Assembly (NCBI GenBank): GCA_002687775.1
Contig: NZBF01000018.1
Span: 1-64,000, forward strand
Direction: 5' to 3'
Length of the DNA stretch: 64,000 nucleotides
Origin: Nanobdellota archaeon
Lineage (GTDB): Archaea > Nanoarchaeota > Nanoarchaeia > Woesearchaeales > GW2011-AR9
Part shown: piece after piece, positions 1 through 8,000 of the stretch
Position numbering within the stretch: the first letter of the stretch is position 1
Layout: each line of letters starts with the position of its first letter
Notes under the pieces: model-generated
What the model was told of the DNA's origin: nothing
Database searches by the model: none
What the model saw: the letters and a program-made list of their open reading frames with translations, nothing else
Program-made: the position numbers and the translations under genes

Positions 1-39
1 ACCATCGAGCATTAATCACAGAAATAAGTGTTTAAGAGA

Positions 40-240
40 ATTTGTAATTGCACATAACATCAGGATTTAGAGAAGTTTTCGAAACGAAGTGGAGAAAATT
101 TGGGTAAAATTCTGCAAGAATTTTCCTCTAAATCCTTGTTATGTCTGGGTGAGGGAAGCGAAAGTCTGCAAGACGTCCCCGAGGATTTTTCCGAAGGAAA
201 AACCGCAGAGTTAAAATTACTCCGTTGTATTTGAAAATTT
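40..240. other. Hairpin-rich non-coding region, possible structured RNA or element end
   Basis: No gene is visible before the first CDS, but the DNA is full of inverted repeats. An outer pair (about 53-72 against 126-143) matches apart from a two-base bulge. Inside it, 106-113 pairs with 117-124 around a GCA loop. Further hairpins are 162-165/169-172, again with a GCA loop, and 186-192/196-202 with a GAA loop. The string TCTGCAAGA occurs in two of these hairpins. This could be a folded RNA, or the end of a mobile element whose rest lies left of the window. No promoter was identified. Confidence 0.4.
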
Positions 241-277
241 TCGATAAGTTAATAAAATATCAAAATTAACTAATTAT

Positions 278-1027
278 ATGATTCCAAAAGTTAATATTGT
301 CTTAGGAAAAGTGAAAGATTATTTTGGTATTCTTGAATATTTTATTTTGTCTGACAACATGTTTAGGGAAAGAAGTTTATCTCAATATCCGAAGCTAAAA
401 GAAATTTTGAAAAAATCAAAAAATGAAAAAGAGGATTTGAAAATATTTTTTGAAAATTTTGAAAAAGAAAATAAAGATAAACTTATTGAAGTGGTTAAGA
501 AGACAAAAAAATTATGGCTTCCTTTAAATGATAAAATTATGAAGGCACTTGAAGAAATCAATGAGATAAAATGGACGAAAAAACACAAAAATTTTACAGC
601 CAGAATTACTTTGAGTCCAGTTTGTCCAAGATATTTAGAATATAATGCCTTCGACATTTTTTATAAATTCGATGAAAAAAATATAATGGACACATTTTTG
701 CATGAGATTTCTCATTTTATTTTTTTCGAGAAGTTAAAGGAAGTTTATCCCAAAATTAATCCTGAAGAATTCGAACATCCTCATCTTGTTTGGAAGATGA
801 GTGAAATGATGCCAGGAATAATTTTGCAAGATAAAAGAATTCAAGAGATTTTTCAAAATAAGAAATTATCAGTGTATGACAATATTAAGAAAATAAAAAT
901 TAAAGACAAGTTAATTTTGGATACTTTGCAAGAGTTTTATGATAATAGAAAAGATTTTGAAGACTTCATAAAAAAATCTTATAATTTTATAAAAGAAAAT
1001 AAGGAAGAATTTGAAAAACAATTTTAG
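278..1027 (+). CDS. HExxH putative metallopeptidase-like protein
   Basis: A 249-residue protein of unknown family. Its only recognisable motif is H142-E-I-S-H146, the zinc-binding HExxH of zincin-type metallopeptidases, placed in a predicted helix (TFLHEISHFIFF). Acidic residues near 165-175 could supply a third ligand, but this is not certain. There is no signal peptide or membrane segment, so a cytoplasmic protein is likely. The N-terminal half is rich in Lys, Glu and Phe and probably helical. The gene is markedly more A-rich than its neighbours and lies between hairpin-rich DNA and a tyrosine recombinase, which suggests transfer. Peptidase activity is inferred from the motif only. Confidence 0.6.
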   Translation: MIPKVNIVLGKVKDYFGILEYFILSDNMFRERSLSQYPKLKEILKKSKNEKEDLKIFFENFEKENKDKLIEVVKKTKKLWLPLNDKIMKALEEINEIKWTKKHKNFTARITLSPVCPRYLEYNAFDIFYKFDEKNIMDTFLHEISHFIFFEKLKEVYPKINPEEFEHPHLVWKMSEMMPGIILQDKRIQEIFQNKKLSVYDNIKKIKIKDKLILDTLQEFYDNRKDFEDFIKKSYNFIKENKEEFEKQF

Positions 1028-1073
1028 GAGAAAGTTTTCTGTTTCTAGGAGTAATTTTAATTAGACATAACCC

Positions 1074-1104
1074 CTATTAAGCGAATTGTTTGTTCGCTTA
1101 ATAG
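1074..1104. repeat. Perfect 12-bp inverted repeat upstream of the recombinase
   Basis: Bases 1074-1085 (CTATTAAGCGAA) are the exact reverse complement of 1093-1104, separated by 7 bases. It lies between the metallopeptidase-like gene and the recombinase gene. The geometry (11-12 bp arms, 6-8 bp spacer) resembles a tyrosine-recombinase core site. It could equally be a hairpin at the end of the upstream transcript. The arm sequence does not resemble the archaeal dif sites I know. Confidence 0.6.
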
Positions 1105-1160
1105 CAGAAAGTATAGTGTAAAACGAAATGTTTAAGAAAAAACGTTCCCTACCCTAACAA

Positions 1161-1943
1161 ATGGATACTAAACTACTTCTTGAAAAATTAAAAGAAGAAA
1201 TTAAATTACGAAAATATTCTCCAAAGACAGAAAAAAATTATGAACAGACTGTTACAAGATTTATTAATTCAGGAAAAACGGTAAAAGACTTTCTCCTAGG
1301 TTATAGCGGTAAGAGCAATGCAAGTATGCGATCAACGTATTTTGCATTGAAATTTTTTCATGATAATGTTCTACGCCAACCATTTACTGAAAGGATACCC
1401 TTAGCAAAAAGTAGTGTGAAACTCCCAGTAGTATTAAGTAAAGAAGAAATAACAACCATGATAACACATACAAAAAACTTACAACATAAAGCTATAATTA
1501 TGTTTTTCTATTACGCAGGACTTCGTTTGGATGAAACAATAAATCTCCAATGGCAAGATATTGACATTGACAGAAAGTTAATACATCTAAAGACAGCAAA
1601 GGGTAGCAAACAAAGAGTGACATTTTTACATGATAAACTTCTTTCTCTATTGGAATTAGGTGATATCAAAGATAAAGGATTGGTACTCATAACCCAAAGA
1701 GGGGAAAAATATAGTGCACGAACGGTGCAACAAATTGTTAAGAATAATTCTAATAAAGCTGGAATTAAAAAGAATGTAACACCGCACACATTAAGACATA
1801 GTTTTGCGACACATTTACTTGAAAATGGTGCTGATATCAGATACATTCAGAAATTATTAGGACACAAAGATTTGAAAACAACGCAAATATACACACATGT
1901 AGCAAACAGAGATATTCGAAACATGGCCAGTTTGTTAGACTAA
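1161..1943 (+). CDS. Tyrosine recombinase (XerA/integrase family)
   Basis: A site-specific DNA recombinase of 260 residues, the size of archaeal XerA and short integrases. An N-terminal SAM-like core-binding domain (about 1-85) is followed by the catalytic domain. The catalytic set is complete: R122 (AGLRLDE), K147 in the beta-hairpin (TAKGSK), H209-x-x-R212 (HTLRH), H235 (LGHKD) and the nucleophile Y244 (IYTHV). It should cut and rejoin DNA through a 3'-phosphotyrosine bond. It could be the chromosome-dimer resolvase or the integrase of a local element; the AT-rich neighbour and inverted repeats just upstream favour the second reading slightly. It overlaps the next gene, on the other strand, by 4 bases. 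Confidence 0.9.
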   Translation: MDTKLLLEKLKEEIKLRKYSPKTEKNYEQTVTRFINSGKTVKDFLLGYSGKSNASMRSTYFALKFFHDNVLRQPFTERIPLAKSSVKLPVVLSKEEITTMITHTKNLQHKAIIMFFYYAGLRLDETINLQWQDIDIDRKLIHLKTAKGSKQRVTFLHDKLLSLLELGDIKDKGLVLITQRGEKYSARTVQQIVKNNSNKAGIKKNVTPHTLRHSFATHLLENGADIRYIQKLLGHKDLKTTQIYTHVANRDIRNMASLLD

Positions 1944-2335
1944 CGTTCTTGTTTTTCTATCCAATCCAATCTCAACAACGTTCCAGTAGGTAATCCATAG
2001 AGAAAGATAATAGTTAAGAGAATTAATTGATAATTTGTTACAAAGAAAACAGGAATGGTAAACAGTGCATACATTCCAATTTCTTTATAATTGCTGTTGA
2101 CTTTAGCTTTTAAGTATAGAAATGGAATGGTAAAAAAACCAAATAAGATGATGTACGCATAATCGTTTTGAAGTGAGAATAACACAACAGTTGCAATTAA
2201 GAATGATCCAAACATAAGATTCTTGAATGTAAGAAAATACTTCTTCCCTGGTTTTAATTCCTCAGGAGATATAATCGATAGAATGAATCCGAAAATTAAG
2301 CCAGTGTAAGCAATAAGTATGTTAAGCATCAACAA
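1940..2335 (-). CDS. Small integral membrane protein
   Basis: A 131-residue protein with four or five hydrophobic segments (about 5-22, 41-58, 63-78, 85-100 and 103-120) and a short charged C-terminus ending WIEKQER. No family was recognised. It begins inside the 3' end of the DHH phosphoesterase gene (14-base overlap), so the two are probably co-translated. The 3' end meets the recombinase gene head-on. Function is unknown. Confidence 0.6.
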   Translation of the reverse strand: MLMLNILIAYTGLIFGFILSIISPEELKPGKKYFLTFKNLMFGSFLIATVVLFSLQNDYAYIILFGFFTIPFLYLKAKVNSNYKEIGMYALFTIPVFFVTNYQLILLTIIFLYGLPTGTLLRLDWIEKQER

Positions 2336-3359
2336 TTAATTCTTTAAACCTTTTTAAAAATTCCGGCCAATCGTTCACGTTAACACCAGCGCCACACGCT
2401 ACTTGGTGACCACCACCATTACCATCTAATCCTTTCAATGCTTCAGTTAATGGATCAAGGATATTTTTTTTATTACCCCTTATACTACACCGCATCTCAC
2501 CATCTTTTTCTCTCGCTACAATAACTACATTATCTGGAAAATAGAAAGCAAGCTCATTGGATAATTCAGAAGTGAACGAATGTTCATCACTGGCATACAT
2601 GAATAAAACTAAATTTCCCTCTGGCTTTGTCTTCCTTGCCCGCTCTAATAGATTGTTATATGGCTGCACAAGCAATTTATACCTTTTCATGACATATCTA
2701 GCCTGGGACGTTTTTGAATTAAATAACTCATCTGCATCTTTAACCCTGGTAAGAATTTTGATATGTTTCTTGACGTCAGAAATTCTGCCCTTTAGAAGAA
2801 ATGACATGATTTGGGGAAGTTTCCCAACAAGGTTACCGAACTTCGCTTGATCAATTGTTTGATTTTCTTGAAGTAAATGTGGATGCTTCTTTGCGAATTC
2901 TTCTGTAAAGTCCGGCAAGTAATAATCTCCTAAGCAACCAGCCATCGCCACCCACATATCTTCCTTTTTTTCTGTTATTTGATACGCCATTCTCGTCGTT
3001 GGGATGTAAGCATCAATATCTTGAATTCTTGGGTTAACGTAGATAACATTATTTCTTTCCAACGGTTGATGATGATCAATCCAAATAACTGGAACGTTGA
3101 CGTTATCTAAGAAATCTTGTTCAACTACGGGAACATCTAAAATAACTATTAAATCTGGATGATATTCCATGACTCTGTGTAATGAATTCTGATCGATGTA
3201 CGACACTGTTTTGACGACACTCCCATGTCCTTTTTGATATTTTTTGTATAATAACAAGAACGAACTTAGTCCGTCCGGATCGTCATCATGGAAGAATAAA
3301 GGATTCTTTGACTCCATTAATAATCTTCGTACAGTTGCTAATTGTTCATTGGTGAGCAT
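2322..3359 (-). CDS. DHH/DHHA1 family phosphoesterase (RecJ-like)
   Basis: A 345-residue member of the DHH superfamily, which hydrolyses phosphodiester bonds in single-stranded nucleic acids or small nucleotides using Mn2+. Visible motifs are HDDDPDG (24-30), the ILDVP strand (about 73-77), the DHH triad at D95-H-H (IDHHQP) and the DHHA1 motif GGGHxxAxG from about G315. This is the architecture of archaeal RecJ-like nucleases and oligoribonucleases; the substrate cannot be told. The frame extends upstream to a TTG at 3398, but the ATG at 3359 gives the more natural start (MLTNEQLATV). Confidence 0.85.
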   Translation of the reverse strand: MLTNEQLATVRRLLMESKNPLFFHDDDPDGLSSFLLLYKKYQKGHGSVVKTVSYIDQNSLHRVMEYHPDLIVILDVPVVEQDFLDNVNVPVIWIDHHQPLERNNVIYVNPRIQDIDAYIPTTRMAYQITEKKEDMWVAMAGCLGDYYLPDFTEEFAKKHPHLLQENQTIDQAKFGNLVGKLPQIMSFLLKGRISDVKKHIKILTRVKDADELFNSKTSQARYVMKRYKLLVQPYNNLLERARKTKPEGNLVLFMYASDEHSFTSELSNELAFYFPDNVVIVAREKDGEMRCSIRGNKKNILDPLTEALKGLDGNGGGHQVACGAGVNVNDWPEFLKRFKELIVDA

Positions 3360-3423
3360 ACGGGTTGTAAAATGGGTTGTATTTATAATAGTATTCAAGA
3401 ATATTATTATTATTATTTACAAT

Positions 3424-3537
3424 TCAGTCAACTGATACTCCCCTCTTTCTTAAATAGTCATCTAATTCTTCTTCAGATTTTCCAATAGAAGGGTCTTTTT
3501 GAATGTCTTCCATTCGTTTCTTAGCAGCCCTGTTCAT
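3424..3537 (-). CDS. Small charged protein (37 aa), coupled to upstream membrane peptide
   Basis: The 37-residue reading frame starts MNRAAKKRMEDIQ and is highly charged and helical. Its ATG overlaps the TGA of the preceding 46-residue frame (ATGA, 3534-3537). Read together the two frames would make one small membrane protein with two hydrophobic segments and a cytoplasmic tail. The alternatives are two translationally coupled peptides or one gene with a one-base frameshift. An in-frame ATG also lies upstream at 3606, but the extra N-terminus it would add does not look natural. Confidence 0.45.
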   Translation of the reverse strand: MNRAAKKRMEDIQKDPSIGKSEEELDDYLRKRGVSVD

Positions 3538-3674
3538 ATAAAATACAATACTATTCCAAACACCAACGCAATTGCACCCCAAACATAATGTGTCTTCCGC
3601 GGCCATTGCATTTTCTCTGTCAAGACGATAAGTACTTCAAGCAGGATTGGACTTGAAGCCATGAGTAATGTCAT
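3534..3674 (-). CDS. Small two-segment membrane peptide (46 aa)
   Basis: A 46-residue frame with hydrophobic stretches at about 2-18 (LLMASSPILLEVLIVL) and 32-46 (WGAIALVFGIVLYFI), separated by a short basic loop. It ends in TGA overlapping the ATG of the next frame. A TTTAATA stretch about 25-30 bases upstream could be its TATA box. No family recognised; size and hydrophobicity are the only evidence besides the ATGA overlap, a junction type common in this window. Confidence 0.4.
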   Translation of the reverse strand: MTLLMASSPILLEVLIVLTEKMQWPRKTHYVWGAIALVFGIVLYFI

Positions 3675-3712
3675 AGTTGAAGAAATGTTTTTTGGTTATT
3701 AAATGTTTGTAA

Positions 3713-5203
3713 TTATATCCCTATCAGTTCTTTGATCTCTGAGAACACTGCATTATTTGATTGTCCCTGCTTTTCTTCGACTGCAGCTCGAGCAATGGGA
3801 ATACCATGCACAACGGCATACGGCGCTGCTGAATAGAAAAGCATCAAAGAATGTCCAGTGACTCTAAATCCGTTATCTGGGTCGCAATACTTTGCTTTTC
3901 TAAACATCGTCGAATTGAAACCATGCAAATCTGTCAATCCAACAGATTCGCCATTGAGTGTACCATGAGAAAGTAAATGACGTAAATATTCTCCGTTTGT
4001 TATGGAAACCTCAGGTAGTGTTGCACGCCATTTATGTTCCAAGCCTGCGTAATCCAGCAATTCACTAAATATTCGCTGATTACTTGTAGCATGATGTTTT
4101 AGTTGCTCATCATGTTGAATATCTGTGAGTGTCACATAATCTTCTATGCCAGCACGTTCACTGTTAATTTTGTACACACCCCATAACATCGCAAGAGTGT
4201 GAAGTTTGTAACTCATTCCAGCGTATCGGACTTCCTTTTTCCGTAATTCACCAGGTATGTGAAAATCCTTCCATTCTTCTTCTGTGTGAACTTGAAGTAG
4301 GAGACTATTTATCTCTGATGGATCGTCGAAAATACCAAAAATGCGCTCGTATTTATTCGTAGCTCTCTTTCGAAGCAGGTCAGGATCACTTCCAGGTTTG
4401 ATGCCAGCTAATTCAAAAATCTTTTTCACATTATGCCGTTTTCCCTTTTTTTCTAATGCAGATTGTAAAATTAATCCTGAAAAAGCGCGGTAGCTAGGTA
4501 ATTTAAATCTCGTTCTATAGAACTCAGGGCTTAATCCTTCCCATTTTTCCCACTCATTTTCAGATTTTTTTGAAATTAATATTTCACGAAGTCTCTTTGC
4601 GTCCAATGTATCATTTCGAATGTCTCGGTTGCTTACCTCGATACCAGCCTTTTCAAACCAACTTGCTATGGTACTTCTGCTACGTGCCCTGGGTAAACAT
4701 AGAGGCCCTTGAAGAAAATCAATTGGAGCATAATGGGTGTTGTTTTCAGTATTATATTTATCCACTTCCAAGTGTATGCCTAACATTTCGGATTTCATCT
4801 TTCTATCTCCATAGGTAAACGTCATATTTCGCATAGATATCCAGGATGGTTCGTAATCTGCCCAGTCTTCATCTGATCGTGCAGAAAGTAGGAGTTCCCT
4901 CAAAACCGTAGGATCACTAAATGAAAATACGTCGATATTGGAACTAGAGAGCATCCTGTTTAGATTTGCCATTTTTGAGTATTCTCTATCTGGAGGAAAT
5001 TCTTTGGTAAAGTCTTCTATCAAAGAGAGGAGGCTGACTGAATCACCATCAAACTGTACTACATTGTGATAGAATCCTCGATGATAACGAATACGTTCTG
5101 TTTTCCAGCTTTCTTCGGATTTGAATGATAGAAGTGCTTCTCGAAATGGCTGCATGGCTTCAACAACACTATCCAAACTAAATTTTTTCATCAGAACCCT
5201 CAT
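3713..5203 (-). CDS. Large protein with four or five ~100-residue internal repeats, unknown function
   Basis: About 496 residues with no recognised family. An internal repeat is visible. Units begin with a motif like LREILISKKSENEW (variants near residues 20, 105, 200 and 295) and end in a helix like WFEKAGIEV, IFELAGIKP or LLDYAGLEHK. Each unit probably folds as a small helical domain; nucleic-acid binding is possible but unproven. There are no membrane segments or signal peptide. The start is the ATG at 5203 (GGAG about 12 bases before it) or the ATG at 5191 (MKKFSL), preceded by GAGGG. It is the last large gene of the minus-strand operon running from 8332. Confidence 0.6.
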   Translation of the reverse strand: MRVLMKKFSLDSVVEAMQPFREALLSFKSEESWKTERIRYHRGFYHNVVQFDGDSVSLLSLIEDFTKEFPPDREYSKMANLNRMLSSSNIDVFSFSDPTVLRELLLSARSDEDWADYEPSWISMRNMTFTYGDRKMKSEMLGIHLEVDKYNTENNTHYAPIDFLQGPLCLPRARSRSTIASWFEKAGIEVSNRDIRNDTLDAKRLREILISKKSENEWEKWEGLSPEFYRTRFKLPSYRAFSGLILQSALEKKGKRHNVKKIFELAGIKPGSDPDLLRKRATNKYERIFGIFDDPSEINSLLLQVHTEEEWKDFHIPGELRKKEVRYAGMSYKLHTLAMLWGVYKINSERAGIEDYVTLTDIQHDEQLKHHATSNQRIFSELLDYAGLEHKWRATLPEVSITNGEYLRHLLSHGTLNGESVGLTDLHGFNSTMFRKAKYCDPDNGFRVTGHSLMLFYSAAPYAVVHGIPIARAAVEEKQGQSNNAVFSEIKELIGI

Positions 5204-5249
5204 CAATTTCTGTTCTCCAGGAAATGTACTCCTCTTCTTTTCTTTTCAT
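5178..5249 (-). CDS. Possible 23-residue microORF between operon genes
   Basis: A short frame (MKRKEEEYISWRTE...) whose ATG overlaps the TGA of the pentapeptide-repeat gene as ATGA. It ends in TAG inside the start region of the next large gene. Its position would couple translation of the two large genes. It is highly charged. It may be chance, since the region also has to contain the ribosome-binding site of the next gene. Confidence 0.2.
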   Translation of the reverse strand: MKRKEEEYISWRTEIDEGSDEKI

Positions 5250-6232
5250 TTTTTTGTATATTCAGTAGAACTTATTCCCAATTCTTTCATTTTAATACGG
5301 AGAGATTTCCTACCAATTTGCAGAACTCTCCCTGCTTGAGTAAGATTTCCACCTGTTTGTTCAAGTGCTTTTTCAATAAGGGTTTTTTCAACCCTTGCGA
5401 TTGACTCCTCTCTAGTTTCTTGCAAAGACATCCCTACACGCAAAGCACCCGGAACCTCTTTGGGTTCTTCATACTCAATGAATGCTGCGTACAAGCCATC
5501 TGGACCTGGAAGATACACTGGACCTGAATATGACAGATCAGATTCTATCAGCGAGTTAACTCTTGCGCTCACTATTGTTTCTAGTTCCGAGGCGGTCCCT
5601 TCAATTATTTCAAGTCTGTATTGTGTTGTCATTTTTTTCCCCATTATTTCATACAACTTCCTTTCACCATCATCAATAATAGCGCCCTCAAGATCTGCTT
5701 CACACAAATTAGTTTCATTAAGAGTTGATCCAGTAAGGTCCGTCCCTAATAATAGAGCTCCAGTAAGATCTGCATTTGAAAGTTCAGCGTTCTTAAATGA
5801 AGTATCATAACAAATTGCACCACGAAGATTCGCACCTAAGAGTTCTGCTCCTTCGAAGTTTGCTAAACCTAAATTTGCTCCTTGAAGATTAGCACGCGGA
5901 AGAAGAGCTTTTGTGAGATTTGCTGAAAATAAATCCGACTCTAGAAGATCGGTTGCAACCAAGTACGCCCCAGTCATATCGGCATGATGAAGAACAACGT
6001 AATTCATTTTTGCATAATGGAATTCTGTACCCTGCAAATGTGCTCTTTCAAAATCTGCTCCATTCAAATTAGCCCTTCGTAAATTTCCATTTGAAATATT
6101 TGATTCATGGAAGTTTGCTCTTCGGAGATCCGCTCCAGAGAGATCTATATCTTGTAGGTCTAACTTATGAAGATCAGCGTGCCTAAGTTTTGCCCCTGGT
6201 CCTAGTTCATATGTTTTCGTTATTGTTGTCAT
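5246..6232 (-). CDS. Pentapeptide-repeat protein fused to a Fis-type helix-turn-helix
   Basis: A 328-residue fusion. Residues about 12-180 are pentapeptide repeats of the A(D/N)LxX type (for example ADLRR, ANFHE, ANLNG, ADFER, ANLQG), which form a right-handed quadrilateral beta-helix. A linker domain (about 185-270) follows. The C-terminus (about 278-320) matches the Fis-family HTH found at the end of NtrC-type regulators, with TLIEKALEQTGGNLTQAG and GRKSLRIKMKELGI. Such HTHs are mainly bacterial, so the combination in an archaeon is odd and suggests transfer or a new regulator. It overlaps the upstream gene by 4 bases (ATGA). Confidence 0.85.
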   Translation of the reverse strand: MTTITKTYELGPGAKLRHADLHKLDLQDIDLSGADLRRANFHESNISNGNLRRANLNGADFERAHLQGTEFHYAKMNYVVLHHADMTGAYLVATDLLESDLFSANLTKALLPRANLQGANLGLANFEGAELLGANLRGAICYDTSFKNAELSNADLTGALLLGTDLTGSTLNETNLCEADLEGAIIDDGERKLYEIMGKKMTTQYRLEIIEGTASELETIVSARVNSLIESDLSYSGPVYLPGPDGLYAAFIEYEEPKEVPGALRVGMSLQETREESIARVEKTLIEKALEQTGGNLTQAGRVLQIGRKSLRIKMKELGISSTEYTKK

Positions 6233-6996
6233 TTTTTCTTCTCCATTAACACTAATCTCTTTAAGCGTAAATCTTTTGCAAACGTGAGTATGCTTGCATC
6301 AACGCTGTTGCGTGAATAAGATTGGTCCTTTTGATATCCCCTGAAATGAGTTCCATCAACTGGAATTATTGCTTTCTGTACATTTATTTCTGGTACATAT
6401 TGTAGCGGTCGAAATTCAATTTCATAGAGGCCTTCATCTGTTTCTGTATTGATTCTCACTTCTTCAAAACCTCTTATTTGAGAAAATGCATAATCATTTC
6501 TTACTGTAGAAAGAAACCTATCAATCGAATCACCTGAATAAGTACGTGAAATTCTTATGCCATGCGACTTGGGATCTTCAAAAATAACTTTCAAATCATT
6601 CTCAACATATTCTGGATCATCTTTTTTATCACAATATCGTATATTTTTAAAAGCAACATTGAAATGACCATTATGTTCAGATCTAAGTTTTTCTACAAGA
6701 TCACTTGTCCATGAACCTTTGACAAATGTGAATGGATCATTTCTTCCCTGGGAATCCTCGTAAAACGGACTATTAATGACACCATAGAGTACATTTAGGA
6801 ATTCACGAGTATTGTTAATTTTGTCCAAATCATCACCTGTTTTGAGCGATCCTTCAATTGCAAGTCTGTATTGATTATCTTCCAATTCTGCTTCTACAAT
6901 GTTAAAATCTTTAAATGCCTCATGGCCATCTTTCTCATCAAGTAAGCGCATGAGTGTCAATGCTGGTAATGTACTAAGTGTTAGTTTTAGTTTCAT
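6229..6996 (-). CDS. Unknown protein, 255 aa, in the minus-strand operon
   Basis: No family recognised. It looks soluble, mixed alpha/beta, without signal peptide or membrane segments. It begins MKLKLTLSTLPALTLMRLL and ends in a basic helix (RLKRLVLMEKKK). The start is well supported: GGAGG lies about 7 bases before the ATG at 6996. That ATG overlaps the TGA of an upstream open stretch (6993-7118), and the gene's own TGA overlaps the ATG of the pentapeptide-repeat gene. This points to strict co-translation within the operon. Confidence 0.6.
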   Translation of the reverse strand: MKLKLTLSTLPALTLMRLLDEKDGHEAFKDFNIVEAELEDNQYRLAIEGSLKTGDDLDKINNTREFLNVLYGVINSPFYEDSQGRNDPFTFVKGSWTSDLVEKLRSEHNGHFNVAFKNIRYCDKKDDPEYVENDLKVIFEDPKSHGIRISRTYSGDSIDRFLSTVRNDYAFSQIRGFEEVRINTETDEGLYEIEFRPLQYVPEINVQKAIIPVDGTHFRGYQKDQSYSRNSVDASILTFAKDLRLKRLVLMEKKK

Positions 6997-7118
6997 TTTT
7001 TATCCTCCGGTAAAATGTATTTTGGGTGAATGTGAAATACTGGGTTGCCTTCCCAAAGAACGTCGCAACCATAAGTGTCAAGAATGTTTTGCTGAGACTC
7101 AAGAGTATCAACAATGAT
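6993..7118 (-). pseudogene. Coding-like continuation past the in-frame TGA of the tagged 127-aa gene
   Basis: Directly after the TGA at 7119-7121, the same frame stays open for 41 codons and reads as protein-like sequence (IIVDTLESQQNILDTYG..., ending HPKYILPEDKK). It ends in a TGA that overlaps the next gene's ATG as ATGA, the usual junction in this operon. No ATG, GTG or TTG is available in frame to start it separately. It is either the true C-terminus of the 127-aa gene, cut by a mutation or sequence error, or a read-through extension. Confidence 0.5.
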
Positions 7119-7502
7119 TCAATTTTTGTTTACAAGCGATTTTACTGAATCAGCGTAGTTATCATGAAACTCATCAGGGAGGTGAGTACCTATTTCGTCA
7201 TCGACGTAAATGAGCATTTTTTCGTAAGAAAGATGTTGCAATTCACCAACTTCCCTCATTGCAGTGTACATGACAAAAGACAGATGATTTCTATCACTAT
7301 ATCCTCCTGCAAGGGCGTTCGAAAGATCACTTTTGATGCTATACGGGATTTCATCGTGAGTACTGTTCGAAATGCCCCTTAGGACACTCTTGTCCATTTC
7401 ATCCAAACCATCCAAAATTGATGCATTTATTCTTGGATGTAATTTTACGGCTTCTTGCTTTGCGTCGATTTGTACAATGTCCCCATCAATTAATTCAGCC
7501 AT
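7119..7502 (-). CDS. Small protein with the shared N-terminal tag AELIDGDIVQID
   Basis: A 127-residue protein of unknown family, helical after residue 25. Its first 14 residues (MAELIDGDIVQIDA) closely match the starts of four proteins in the AAA+/VWA operon 14-20 kb away (for example MSELIDGGIVEVDP), while the rest shows no similarity I can see. The codons of the tag differ at synonymous positions between copies, so the peptide and not just the DNA is conserved. The frame appears to continue past the TGA for another 41 codons. It sits 3 bases after the upstream gene. Confidence 0.65.
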   Translation of the reverse strand: MAELIDGDIVQIDAKQEAVKLHPRINASILDGLDEMDKSVLRGISNSTHDEIPYSIKSDLSNALAGGYSDRNHLSFVMYTAMREVGELQHLSYEKMLIYVDDEIGTHLPDEFHDNYADSVKSLVNKN

Positions 7503-7505
7503 TTT

Positions 7506-8000
7506 TTAATTCATTAACATTTTCTGAAACTGCGCGATATGATCATTCAATGTTTTTGTGTTCTCTTTAGTACAACTCTCAGTAATTCTTTCCCATCGCT
7601 TTCGATCCTCATCATCCAACTCCATTGCTGCATAACTTGCCAAAGATGTTTTTGGAATGTACACAGTTATAATCCTGACACCAGCCTGGTGTGCACCCAC
7701 AGCATTTTCTAGACCATCCAATAGCAAATAAGGGGTAGATTCCAATGGAGAATCAGTTACTTCAACTGCTGGCTCAATAAAATCGAGACCCATTTTGAGA
7801 TTTTTTGTATGCAAACCTATGAGTTCCCGGTTGGCATTGAGAAATGCTTTATCATACTTTTCTACTGGAGCATTCATAAAATTAAGGGCAGAGAAAGCAT
7901 CCTCATCGTAAAGATTAAGGTACTCAATTGTGTATCTTGGTGGCACGATAATTTTATCTGGTCGTGGCATCAGGATATTATGTACCTGAGCTGAACTCAT
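7506..8000 (-). CDS. Unknown protein with weak ParB/Srx-like motif, 164 aa
   Basis: No firm family. An N-terminal MPRPDKIIVPPRY segment and a central LLLDGLENAVGAHQAGVRII segment loosely recall the ParB/sulfiredoxin fold, where a (L)DG-x-x-R loop precedes a helix and a strand. Here the usual Arg is replaced (DGLEN), so catalytic activity is doubtful. It overlaps the upstream gene by 4 bases (ATGA) and lies 3 bases before the tagged gene. Soluble; function unknown. Confidence 0.55.
   Translation of the reverse strand: MSSAQVHNILMPRPDKIIVPPRYTIEYLNLYDEDAFSALNFMNAPVEKYDKAFLNANRELIGLHTKNLKMGLDFIEPAVEVTDSPLESTPYLLLDGLENAVGAHQAGVRIITVYIPKTSLASYAAMELDDEDRKRWERITESCTKENTKTLNDHIAQFQKMLMN

Noticed and set aside
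1074..1104. An archaeal dif site
   Set aside because: The arm length and 7-base spacer are close, but the sequence differs from the dif sites I know and the inner bases lack the usual TTATA pattern. I keep it only as an unassigned inverted repeat.
7119..7121. Selenocysteine codon
   Set aside because: TGA is a common stop here, no SECIS hairpin was recognised, and the surrounding residues do not look like a redox site.
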